Under the pieces are notes generated by a model. It did no database searches, was not told the origin of the DNA, and worked only from the letters and a program-made list of their open reading frames with translations. From the NCBI GenBank assembly GCA_015501605.1, contig JADNRZ010000001.1:1178001-1242000 (forward strand): a stretch of DNA of 64,000 bases, given 5' to 3'. The DNA is from Panaeolus papilionaceus. Lineage: Eukaryota; Basidiomycota; Agaricomycetes; Agaricales. A program made the position numbers and the translations under genes. Positions within the stretch are counted from its first letter, which is position 1. The number at the start of each line of letters is the position of its first letter. Shown piece after piece: positions 25,555-36,749 of this stretch.

Positions 25555-27591
25555 TTACAAGTGGGCTTTGACCAAGCCATGCTTCTGGAACAGGGCCTTC
25601 TCTTTCTTTTGCATTTCGCGTGCCTTTTCGACAAGACCAGGCGCACGCCTGAGCTCACGTTGACCGACTTGTTGAATATGCACAGCATCAGGCCCCTGTG
25701 AAGGAGTAGTCATTAATTAAGACTGCTAAAAGACCAAAGGAAAACCCTTACATCTGCAATGCGGAGTGTTCGCAGGCCAGCCCAACGGGCAGCGAGTTCT
25801 GTGTCTTGTGACACACCCTCAGCACCGAACGATTGAATAGCACGATCAATCACAGTAAGAGCCATGGTAGGCACGACAAACTGTGAAAGGGCGACAATCG
25901 ACATCAGCACAATCCCGAAGTGGAAGCAGCATTGCCCGTTCTGCTAAGTGGACGTACCTTCGCAATTCCAATCTCCTTCAGGGCACCCTTGGCCTTGTGC
26001 TTGTCAATCTATCGAAGAGATTTGAGTATCAATACGTATAAGGGTTTCGAATCATTACTTACCTGAACGGCAGCACTGAGGACCAGCAGGCGTGCTGATT
26101 CAATTTCTGCTCTTGACTTGGCAATATCGGCCACAACAGTACCTAGAGCATTCGATGTCGTAAATAAAAGACTTCTTCACACTCAAGAAAATAAATAGCT
26201 TACCATGCTGGTAAAGGTACTTGCCAAAGGTCTTCCTGCCTGGATCAGTGACGCGCTGGAGCAGCAAGTTCAAAGCAGCCTGAGCGGCTCCAATAGATCT
26301 CATGCAGTGGTGAATTCGACCGGGCCCAAGACGGCCTTGAATAATCTCAAAGCCACGTCCCCATCCAAGAACCAAGTTATCGAGGGGAACTCGGACATTG
26401 TCGTAAATAATTTCGCAGTGACCTTCAGGTGCATCGTCGTAGCCGAACACGCGCATGGGGCGAATGACCTTGACCCCAGGTGCGTTAGCAGGGACTAGGA
26501 CCACGCTCTGCTGCTGATGGGTGCTCTGGTTGTTGGGATCGCTCTTTCCCATCACAAGATGCACGGCGCAGCGAGGGTCACCCGCACCACTGATCCACCT
26601 GAACAAAGGGAGAAGGCAATTAGTGTCCTGGAACCTGGCCATGCAGAGAGTTTTACGAGATCCTCACCATTTGTGTCCATTAATGACAATCTCATTTCCT
26701 TCTTGTCTAATGGAAGTACGGATGTTGGTCGCGTCAGAGGAAGCAACTGGGGAATACCAAGATGTAATTGAGCTGCTGGATTCGGTCGAGGACTAAGAAG
26801 AGCACACTGACCATTCTTCTCTGTCATTGCGAAGGCAGATCTAATCTCTCCGTTCAACAATGGGATGAGCCATTTCTTCTGTTGTGCAGGGGAACCATAA
26901 CGAGCGAGCACCTCTAAAGCAGCCGTTTAAACCCCTAAATCCATCACAGGATGCAGAACGAGACGTACCCATGTTCCCGGTATCAGGAGCTGAACAGTTT
27001 ACAACCTCGGGACCAATGTGTCCAGCATGAGCGAGCACTTCTGCCATCACAGCATACTACATTCAGGTCACCCCAAAGGAAACAAAATGAAAACGTTGCA
27101 TCATAAGGCCGGACATGTGTGTGGACCCTTGGTCAGATCACCATTCAGGAGGCAGAGACAACAACGAAATCATACCTCAAGGTTAGTCAAAGGCACACCA
27201 AACTCAGGATAGTGGGCTTTGCTCAGGAAAAGATTCCAGAGTCCTAACTTCTTTGCCTTCTCCTTGAGCTCGGCGACAATGGGGATGACGGTTTGCCATC
27301 GCTTGATGGGGTCATCCGGGATCTGAGCGTGAGCAACCTTAACAGCGGGCAAAATCTCATCCTATTTGTGAGACAAGAGAATGGACTGAGCACGAGTTCA
27401 TATAATGGTTCCAGAGTAAACGCACCTCGAGGAAGTTGATGAGTTTCGCTAGGGTCTCCTTCGCATAAGGCGAGAACTTGTCCTCGATCTGGCATATGGT
27501 TAGAAGCTGTACCAAGTATCCGAATACCATTAATTCTTACCATGGCCCATGATGCCTCTGAGGTATATTCGACGATAGGATGGGGTGCCAT
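25555..27591 (-). CDS. Acyl-CoA dehydrogenase, ACAD10/11-like
   Basis: Eleven exons, in coding order: 27591-27541, 27488-27426, 27361-27176, 27056-26969, 26913-26812, 26746-26668, 26598-26204, 26142-26063, 26008-25958, 25880-25752, 25695-25555; 454 residues. The enzyme oxidises acyl-CoA to enoyl-CoA with FAD. Seen: [29 protein letters not shown] (substrate/flavin loop), [14 protein letters not shown], the family block [19 protein letters not shown] and a C-terminal [15 protein letters not shown]. There is no obvious mitochondrial leader, and the C-terminus KAHL could act as a weak peroxisomal SKL-like signal, which is inference. An alternative start 24 bases upstream is in frame. Substrate chain length cannot be told from sequence. 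Confidence 0.92.
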
Positions 27592-28008
27592 AGTGGTAGG
27601 TAGTAAACAAGTCAAGTGTGTGGGACTGCTCTCTCTTGCCGCGGCTTAAGTCGCTAATAAATGCGGGGAACGGTTACCTGTTTAACCGGGCTTTATCGGC
27701 TTTCTCAGTAGCCTTCGCCCCCTCACACCTCTCACTCACGCTCTCGCCTAGACACTTAGCGCTACATACTCAGCTGCATTCCTTGCCAACAGATTTATGA
27801 TCATCATGTGAAACAAAATTGTCATATGGTCATACAGGAGGCGTAACATTAATCATCCAGAACACTGTGGGATAACGAATAAATGTATAAAGTCGGACGG
27901 GAAGGCGCACGTAAGGGCTACAGATAATTACACTTGACAAAAAGTTCATAGGTGATATAATACAAGCAAGTAACGAGATGGTATGTATGTAAATTGGTTT
28001 CAAGTCCT
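27592..28008. other. Intergenic between two minus-strand genes
   Basis: About 415 bases containing the promoter of the acyl-CoA dehydrogenase and the 3' end of the zinc-cluster gene. No other feature is visible. Confidence 0.6.
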
Positions 28009-31000
28009 TCAATGATGGATAGTATCATGAAGACCAGGCGTCTCCCCAATGGTGAACGGCAGATCAGGGTCATAACCGAAGGCACCTGGGTCGTAACTCT
28101 GCCAAAGCGATTCATCGCCTGTGTACCCACTAGGGTTATAATTCCTAATATAGTCAAGACCTCGGAAGGGAAGACCATTGGCAGCAAAAGAAGACGAAGG
28201 TGGGGTAGTCGAGAGGCCAGTCATACCGCCATTAAGGTCAGTAGTGTGATCATATCCCGCGTAGTCCATTGCCGATCCATACCCAAACGGATTGTATATC
28301 GATTGTTCCGCAGACGTAGGCGTGAAAAGAGTCTGATCGTTCGTGGTACCGTTCCATTGCTGAACATTGGCTTGGCTGAGGGAGCTAGGCTGCCCATATT
28401 CAAATTCGTAGCGGTGGGGTGACGGTAATTGAGCTGGGGACAGGGGTGACATAAATGTGTAATTGTTAGCCAGTCTTGGACTCGGGTCCTGCGAAGCGGG
28501 CTGTGAACCAGAGGCTTGCGGCTGAGTCTGGCTGGGTTCAACAGCAGGTGCCATCGCGGGCGATGGCAGATTGACGGACGCGGGGGAACTGTGATTACTT
28601 GAACCACCCCGAGCAGCCGAGTCGTGAGCTGAAGTTGGACTGGAGAACGACTGGTAGTAGTTGCGTTCGGGTTGAGGTTCATCATGACCACGCTTGCGGG
28701 ATGTCGACCTTGCTCTTTGGCCTGTGACACATCAGTAAATCTTTATCAAACGACTCGCAAACTTGACATACCGCCATCAACCCGATACGGAGAAACAGCA
28801 GCTAAACGCCGATGCGAACTAGGTTCCCTCGACATGGTTCTTCTTGGCCTACCTTTTGCCTTGGAAGACGTACTTGTGGAGGCAATTGTAACGGAGCGAC
28901 GTCTTTCGTGCCCTGAAGTAGGTGATGTTGGGGGAACAGAGCTCATTGCGCTGGGGTTGATTGTTTGAGTAGGGGTAGCACCATTGGATCTGTCGCCGTG
29001 GCCTTTCGCGATAGCTTCTGACGCCGTATTGATCAAGTCTATCAGCAATTCTTTGCACTTTCGAGCTCCAGGCCATTGTCCTTCCCATGATTCGAGAGCC
29101 TGTAGCGTACTCTTTGCCTCCTCCATCGCCGCACTTGCTGCACGGGGATCTGAGGCGTGCATAGCGTATAAAAGGACGATTACAGCGGAGCTGAATAAGT
29201 GCTGAATGAAGAATGCAAGGTGGTGCGATGGTGGCACGACATGTCTCATAGAAGGTGCGAGACGAATGCATGAACGCGCGGAAGAGACGGCCTTGATGGT
29301 AGACTTGGGTGTAACGAGATGGTCGCGCTTTACAGGGAGTAGATTTCGGTGGAGAGTGGTCAAAATCGAGTAATAGTGGCTGCACAAAACAGCTCCCATA
29401 GAAACTTGCTCATTGGTCTGGGATTGTGACTTGAAAACGGGGGGAAGATCGTCGCACCACTTTGTCAATTCGTTATCGAGTGATTCCACGATCTTCTGTA
29501 GGTCGGTCTTCCGTTCGGGCTCCAATCCATCCCTACAAACGTCGAGAGCATAGACCTGCCGAAGAACTCGGCCACCAATTTCGTAGAGTTTTATCAAAGA
29601 GATTGTGCCTGTCATCAGCGAGGGTTTGCTCTGATTCATCGTCGCGCCGGAAAAGTACTCTGGCAAAGACTCGTCGTCAACTTCAACAGGGAGCTCAACA
29701 TCACAGTCAGAATCATTGATACCCAGTGGTCGACCTAATGCCAGTGCCAGCATTCGGTCGAGAGTGTAGACACCCCACCATATCTTTCGCCGCGTCTCTT
29801 TCTCGACTGGTGTCAGAAGCAAGCGACGTGGGGAGCGCTAGAAAAAGACAAGGATGTCAGCAATAATGCCTAAATTGAAATAAGATAAGCGTACATGAAG
29901 ACCAAGATCTTGACCGGTCCGAACGGCCTGACCGATCAATATCCATGCCTGAGGAAGGCAATTGACTGAGCAAAGGAATGACGACATCAGAATAAAACAT
30001 TGGACGTGAGCGAGCTGAGTATTGGGGTGGCTGATATATTGTAGAATAAGGGCGCTTTTCGATGGAAATAAATTATATTGAGTGCCTTGACATGTATGTA
30101 ATAGTGATTAGGAACATACCGCTCATAGTAAACCATTCCCATCCCGCCATCATCCTGACGCCCTGACGGATTCAATCGAGGGTCTTGAACCAAACTGGCT
30201 GCACATGCAAATAGGGCAAAGAGGAGCGAAAGGAACGCCGTTTCCGAACGGATGACTTCTAGATCGTGACTTTTCTCCATTACTTCGTTATACTTCTTGA
30301 TGAAAGAAGGTTTATCGATTACAGGAAGGAGGAAATGGAAACGCTGGAAATAAGCGTCAACCTGGGAGATATTACGCGTCAATGGCATGAATGAAGTGGA
30401 GGAGGTAATAGAAATCATACGAGCTTCTGTGCAAGATCGGGCGCTGGAAATTCGACCTCCTCTGGACCGGGAAGAGCATGAACCTTGCCAAAGAAAACTG
30501 TCGCTGGGAAGTAAAGCTTATTGACGCTTGGTCCAGGGGCCTGAGGATCTTCCTCCATAGGCGAGATACGATGAAGTGGTGACGTCGTCAAGGCTTTGAA
30601 TGATTGGATTAAGGACATTGTTGATGAACCACCGATCCATCTCATGTGTCCGTACTCATCGAGGGCTAGTTGTCCGAAGAGTTCGCTGACATCTTCATCA
30701 CCAGACCTTTGAGTTGGAGGTGGGGTTGATTCTGCAGATTGGGTTTTGGGTGCAATAGATCGTAGGATGGCTGCTGCTGGTGCCAAGGCTTCTGGGTTTA
30801 TGCTTCCAGGGGCGTTTGCATGGCTCGTGCCATCAGAGGAAGTAGCCATGTGCTGTTCAATGGCCGGTGCAATTTGTGAGAAGATTGACTCCATGTGGAG
30901 CAATCGGGCTTCGAGCTCTTGTACATAGCTAAGAAGAAACAATCAGATAAACGCTGGTTAATTTAAAATTTCTGAACGACGACGCACTGTCGGCTAAGCG

Positions 31001-31316
31001 CAGCCCTATCTTTGGTCTGTAGCCATGTACACTGAGAGCCTGACGCTGAACATTGTGAGCAAGTAGGTTCACATCCATCGCACTTTATTTTCTTGCGCCT
31101 ATGGTATTGTACAGAATAATAAAAAATTGAATTAATTGAATGGTGCGATTAGTTGTGGTGAAGAGTACATTACCTGCAGCTCTCGCATGCACGCCAAACT
31201 CGCCTCCTCTGTAATTGTAAAGGCTTTGTTGAAACATCCTCTAACATTGGTTCGTCGTCTGTACGTTTCTTCTTATTCTGAGAAGTGGAAGCTGAAGAGT
31301 CCTCTGTTTTGGCCAT
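28009..31316 (-). CDS. Zn2Cys6 transcription factor with fungal_trans domain
   Basis: Exons, in coding order: 31316-31174, 31098-30988, 30928-30421, 30361-30120, 30054-29895, 29837-28772, 28721-28009; 980 residues. Seen: N-terminal zinc cluster (ACESCRRKKIKCDGC, then TCSQC and SQC) with six-plus cysteines in binuclear cluster spacing, a linker helix with VQELEARLLHMES as a likely dimerisation coil, and a middle homology region with VDAYFQRFHFLLPVIDKPSF, ALILQYISH, CLPQAWILIGQAV, GLHRSPRRL and ETRRKIWWGVYTLDRMLA. The C-terminal third is Ser/Pro/Gln/Tyr-rich, as in activation domains. Known: this layout is that of fungal regulators such as XlnR-like factors; the target pathway cannot be inferred. 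An upstream ATG at 31373 would add 19 residues. Confidence 0.93.
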
Positions 31317-32459
31317 TTGTGAAGGATTAGTGTGGATGAGAGATGAATGAGACAAACTAAGGGGAATGCCCACAAATGTTAACCGTTCTATACAAGGGTA
31401 ATGCCAGCACGTGAGAAATCAATACAGCCCGTGACTGGATATAGTAATAACCAAGATTAAAAAAGAATTTTCAATTTACACCTTTTTTATTTTATTCTTA
31501 ACGCCGTTCAAAGAGAGAAAAGAGTCTTTATTCGTTGTAAATAGTCTATAAACCCCATTAAATAGTATATATAATTTATTTATTTTGACATTTAGTCTGA
31601 GTTTCTCTTCTCTGACAAAAAAAGCTCGGCATATGCTTATATAATGAATCCATTTGCCCTTCCCATCCCCCGTCATTATCGTCGTCAGAGACCATGTAAC
31701 CGTGAGCGTCTCCTTGTCCAGGTCTTTCCTAATCAGTAATCTCTTTCTTTCAAATTCATCATGGCTCCATGTGCGCCCAGTCTATCACCCTCGACAACAC
31801 AATAATTCACCCACAAGAACTGCCCGGTCCCACCGCAACACCCTTCTGAGCTCCGGCTTTTTCAAGTTGGACCACTCAAAACATTTATTTTATTATTACA
31901 TTCCATAAACTTAACGCATGCCCTCCATTCTTTGTTCGTTTTCAGCCATATTACGGCGGAAATTAAATCATTACAAGCGTCGAAACACCAAAACGTCCAA
32001 ATCAACGTACAAAGGCACAAAGTTTACTCGCCTGCCTCGACTTCAGTTGCATTCGATCAGAATCATTTAACATAAATCAACACCCTATGACTAACATTCG
32101 AAACGCATATGTACGACCTATTGGACAGTCGGACCTCCGTCTTTGCCGAAAAACCGCGGTTTCACACCGACACCTCTGAACACACTGCCCAATGGCCATC
32201 GGACATAACGAGACAGTGAAAGAGGAGGAAGAGGATCGCCTGAGAGGAACAAAAGAAAGAGGCTAATTGCAACGCGACAGGCCCAACCTTTGCTGGTCTC
32301 GACTTACAAAAGAAAATCAGAAAAAACAGGGGCCATTTTCCAGATAACCATCCAGAAGGCACTTAAGTAATACATCTGACCACGTGATGTCTTATTTGGC
32401 CCATTGCCTGTTGCGTCACAGCAAACAAATAACCTCCTCATTCGCCGTATTCCAACAAC
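31317..32459. other. Divergent intergenic region
   Basis: About 1.1 kb between the starts of the zinc-cluster gene (minus) and the Pab2-like gene (plus). It is AT-rich at 31400-31640 and contains pyrimidine runs near 31660-31760. Long 5' leader or promoter sequence is likely; no coding feature is supported. Confidence 0.55.
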
Positions 32460-33349
32460 ATGGCCGATGTTGAAGCTACCCAGCCCTCCCTAACTGACAA
32501 CAATGAACCAACAGTCGACGACGCTGATGACCCAGAAACAAATGTATGTTACTATTACACGCTAAATACCATATATAAACGCGTCATCCAACCATTTTTG
32601 CTTTGCAGGAAATCTTGCTTATGAAACAGAGGGTGGCTGAAATGGAGCGAGAAGCCAGCAAGTTAAGGGAGCTACAAGCTGCCGCTGCCGAGCAAAGCGC
32701 TCAATCTGGTGACGACGGAAGTGTTGTCGAGAATGAGGAGGATAAAGCTGCTGCTGATGGCAGGAGTGTTTACGTCGGCAATGTAAACTTCATTGATTTG
32801 CAGACGTGTTTCAACTTTACTAACCCTGTATACACAGGTGGACTACGGAGCCACTCCTGAAGAAATTCAAGGTCACTTTCAGGCCTGTGGAACGATCAAT
32901 CGAGTCACTATTATTTGCGATAAGTTTACAGGGCATCCTAAAGGGTATGGTACATCCTCGACACTTAACGATGACCCAACAACTTACACACCTCGACCCT
33001 TCCAGATACGCTTATGTTGAGTTCTCGGAATCAGAGCATATCGACGCCGCTGTAGCTCTCGACAACTCACTTTTCCGAGGCAGATTGATCAAGGTAAATT
33101 TCCGTCCCTTGCACATCTTGAAAATGTGCTCAACCCTGCGATTTACAGGTCACTGCTAAGCGAACAAACATTCCTGGGTTCAATCGTGGCCGTGGCCGAG
33201 GAAGGCCAGGTTATCGAGGAGGTCACAGAGGTTATGGAGGTTACAGCCCTTATCAGAGAGGCAGGGGAAGGTATGTTGACGTGTTTTAGGTTTAAAATAA
33301 CTTGAATTCTCACAACACTACTTGCAGAGGACGAGGTAGAGGATTCTAG
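32460..33349 (+). CDS. PAB2: Nuclear poly(A)-binding protein, Pab2/PABPN1 type
   Basis: Exons 32460-32543, 32609-32782, 32838-32944, 33006-33093, 33149-33270, 33328-33349 give 198 residues. Seen: acidic N-terminus, a coiled-coil helix ([18 protein letters not shown]) directly before a single RRM with [17 protein letters not shown] (RNP2) and GYAYVEFSE (RNP1), and an RGG/GYGGY-rich tail. This acidic-coil-RRM-RGG order is that of human PABPN1 and fission yeast Pab2, which bind poly(A) in the nucleus and control tail length and RNA turnover. The tail is a likely arginine-methylation target (family knowledge). Confidence 0.93.
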
Positions 33350-33643
33350 ACCAAAAAACCCAAATTTGTGGGTACATTTTCTGCCGTTATTCACTTCTCC
33401 CACCACCATTTGAGCTGCGGTTGGGAATATTTATACTGTACGATACCTGGTTCTTACTGCATTTTTTTGAGTATACTTGAATATAATATGTTGTTGAGAT
33501 TGCTTTGTTACAATTATTTTCATATGAGTTCAGAGTTGCATGCAGAACAGAAAATCCAAATTTGAAATCATGGATTACATAACCCAAAAAAGTTAGTACT
33601 GGACGCGACTTGGTTTTGAAAGTGTTGCAAGTACAGTACCGCG

Positions 33644-34177
33644 ATGTTGTCCAACCTATGGCGGGTCTCTGCCCGTACCATGTCCACAGCGGCAAAGGCT
33701 GCTACCTCATCATCGTCGACAACACCCCTCTATCCTTTCTCTAAAACGGCTCTTATGCCCAGCCGTGTCGCAGCTCCCATTACCCCAGGACTCCGCGAAG
33801 GGAAGGGTATCATGCAACACCTACAGAAAACACTCTTCACACCAGAGAAGGCGAAGATGATGGAGGAACTATTCAGCAGGAAGTCACCCAAGCAGCTGCA
33901 GCCTGGTAGCATTGTCACCATTCTTTCAGAGCAAGCACCAACCACTTTCACCGGTGTTCTTATTGCTATTCGCCGCCGTGGACCCAGTACCTCTATCCGA
34001 GTACGGAATATCCTGCAGAGAACTGGCGTGGAAATGCAATTCTTCCCCAATTCGCCTCACCTAAAAGAAATAAAGGTGCTGAAGACTCCACCAAAGGGAA
34101 GAATGAGGAGAGCCAAGTTGTTCTATCTCCGGGATTCTCCAGAGAAGATGAGTGTACTTGCTGGAGGCAAGAATTAG
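33644..34177 (+). CDS. Mitochondrial ribosomal protein bL19m
   Basis: Single-exon frame of 177 residues, unusual here, where most genes have introns. Seen: a Ser/Thr/Ala/Arg-rich mitochondrial leader (first about 45 residues), then the bL19 core: PGSIVTI, FTGVLIAIRRRGPSTSIRVRN, GVEMQFFPNSPHLKEIKVL and the diagnostic end RRAKLFYLRD. Known: bL19 lies at the intersubunit face of the large ribosomal subunit; the yeast orthologue is Img1. The position of all blocks agrees with bacterial L19. Confidence 0.95.
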   Translation: MLSNLWRVSARTMSTAAKAATSSSSTTPLYPFSKTALMPSRVAAPITPGLREGKGIMQHLQKTLFTPEKAKMMEELFSRKSPKQLQPGSIVTILSEQAPTTFTGVLIAIRRRGPSTSIRVRNILQRTGVEMQFFPNSPHLKEIKVLKTPPKGRMRRAKLFYLRDSPEKMSVLAGGKN

Positions 34178-34589
34178 TTAGGTGTGTTTTTTTCCTCTTT
34201 ATGCAAAGTTTTGTTTTTCGTTTTATGCTGATACACATTATGCGGGTTTCTGTTTGTAGGGTGCTTACCGAGTTCTATAATATTTATTTTGCCGCGTATA
34301 ATACCATAAATCATGACCAAAAATATCCCAACATCAGCCAGAACCCATGTGTGATGAGAAGCTTAAAAGACATCCTTATATAAAGCTGGATTACTGGTTC
34401 TTTTTGCAGCTAATCCTTCAAATAAATGATATTTAATAACGAGGAGTCAATGTCTCTTAAGTCTATGTCCTATGTAAGCGGAGATGGAAAGGTTCCGAAA
34501 GCAGAAACCATTTGCAGGTTCACTGGTTGATCATTACCGTCATACATAGCTGGTCTTGAATCTGTGCGTTATCTTCATCTACTCCATCT
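34178..34589. other. Intergenic, 3' region of bL19m and promoter of the Ivy1-like gene
   Basis: About 410 bases, AT-rich near 34270-34440, with an AATAAATGA run at about 34420 that could serve as a polyadenylation signal. No gene is seen. Confidence 0.5.
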
Positions 34590-36462
34590 ATGGCTCCGAG
34601 TAGACCTCGATCTTTGCAAGCGTTTGCTTTTGGTAACAGTAAACGTCAAACATCGCCGGGACCACCTTCACCAACATTCTCGGAGGCAACCACTCATGCA
34701 TCGGCTATGAACTTTGGGGACAACGGTCCTGCAAAGATCATAACCCGTACTAACTTGAAAGCTAGCGTACAAGCTTATGAAGACGTAAGAGCCTCTGTTC
34801 ACTGGACCCACTATCAAGCCCGTTTATGATCCTTTCTCTTGTCGGAATGTCTTTAGTTGATCGACACCTGCGCGACGTATCGCGCAGCACTCCTAACTAT
34901 GTCCAAAGCTACAGCAGGATTCGCTGACGCATTGGAAAGATGCAGCACGTACGACATCTTTTAAAACATCCTGTTTGGGTACCTTGCTAACCTGAAAACA
35001 TTCTGTTACACCCTAAAGATTGAAGGGTCCAACATATGAGGCTGGAACACGTCTGCAGGCAGCATCTGGTTTACACCATCTCATCGGAAACCTTTGGCAC
35101 GTTTTGGTAAGCTGGATGTATTTTTGGGCCATATTGCCGATCCTTGACTTCTTATACAGTCCGACACCCTGGATAAGAGCTTTGAGAAGCCCTTGCGTCA
35201 ACATCTGGAGAGCTACAGGGCTGTCATTAACGTGAGTGCCTCGCACTACCAAAATTAATTGGAAAACCCTGACATCATGGTAATCTATGTTTAGGAGCGT
35301 TCTCAGTCATATGAACGTGCACTCCGCGAAAAGAGTCAGATTATCCGCGATACTGAGCGACGCAGCATGAACAGGAAAGAGAGGAGTATGTCTATTTCCA
35401 GTGATGTACAGCATGCTCTGATAAAGATGAAGACCTGCAGACTTTCAGAGAGGCTTTGAATGTCCTTCAACGACAAATCGACTCCTTAGATGAACTGAAG
35501 GTGTCACACTACCAAGAGATCGTAGAACATGAGGAGCAAATCTGGGATGTTATACAGTCCAAGGCTCGTAATGGCTGTCAAAAATCCCTATGTCATTCGA
35601 AAAATTGACCTCATCCTCTTGTCTTTGACAGGCCTGTGTGGTCCTTCGCTCAACTATGGATGTATTTGATCGTATAACCTCCAAGGCGTATGTATTTTCT
35701 GTGATGTCATGTTGCCATTTCAGGGCTAACATCGAAACTTGCCATTATAGCTCTGACCCCATCATCGAGCCTATGCTGCAAACAGTACCCGATCCATTCG
35801 ACTCCTATGGACCGCCGCAGGCTGAGGATCAAATATTTAGTATTCTTGCACCGTTATCAATTATGAGTAGCGGCCCTTCAACCGCAGCCAGTCCCTTGAC
35901 AGGTTCAACCCCTGAGCACGATTCAAGGCATCCTTTGCCTAATTCTACATCTAACAAAATTACGTCTTGGTTGCCTGGTACCAATGGTACTCTCTACACC
36001 CCTGAAACAACAGAATGGACTGCGATAGCCCCACCAGCATTGACACCACCGCTCTCAACCTCTCCGACCTCGTCTACCTCGCCCTCGACATCTCCACCTG
36101 TCGTTACCCGAAGGCATTCTATCCCATCTCCATCCAGAAAGGCTGACTCCAAACTTCGCCCCGTGTTATCTGTCATCGATGAAACAAAGCCTCGACCCGA
36201 AAGCGAAGCTGCTACACCCTTAGGTCTTTCACCGCCTCCGTCTGGGTCTAGTCCTACGGGACAGCGGGGCGAATTAACCCTCGATTTAGGTCATAATTAT
36301 TCTTACCCAGGTGGGGAAGATGGTCAATTAACACCTCGAAACTCGACCCTGTTTTCACCTCAAATCCCGACAGCACGGACCGACTCACCACCTCATCATG
36401 ACTCGTCTGACCTTCAGGATCCCGACGACCTAGGGCCTGCAAAACTTATCAACACAGGCTAG
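34590..36462 (+). CDS. Ivy1-like phospholipid-binding protein with BAR-type helical domain
   Basis: Exons 34590-34784, 34857-34948, 35019-35106, 35160-35231, 35295-35385, 35433-35563, 35632-35687, 35751-36462 give 478 residues in one frame. Seen: a helical block of about 210 residues with YRAALLTMSKATAGFADALE, RLQAASGLHHLIGNLWHVL, TLDKSFEKPLRQHLESYRAV, RALREKSQIIRDTERR and VSHYQEIVEHEEQIWDVIQ, then a Ser/Thr/Pro-rich disordered tail. Known: yeast Ivy1 is an inverse-BAR-type protein binding phospholipids and Ypt7 at the vacuole and linked to TORC1 control. Odd: intron 6 (35564-35631) needs a GC donor (GCTCGT) to keep the frame, and no in-frame GT donor was found. The name rests on recalled family blocks. 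Confidence 0.83.
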
Positions 36463-36749
36463 CGATTATCCAGTGCACTGCATGCTGCATCATTATGTAT
36501 GTTTTATTTATACTTTCTAGTCGTAGTTGAATTTGCTGCGATCTATGGACACTTACTATTCTTTGTTACTCCACACGGATCGTCCCTTTTGTATATGCCC
36601 CCTATTCCATTCTCTGTACTGGTGTCTTCCACCTTTAAGCTTGACCTAGTGTGGCACTTCTCGATCTTTCTATGACTTCAACTCGAATGACGTCTGTATG
36701 TATTACGCATTATATCCTATAAAAAAAGCAAAGGTATTACTCTATAAAA

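Noticed and set aside
28849..29385. Arg-rich frames antisense or out of phase with the zinc-cluster gene
   Set aside because: They lie wholly within a confirmed exon of the regulator in another phase and have no motif.
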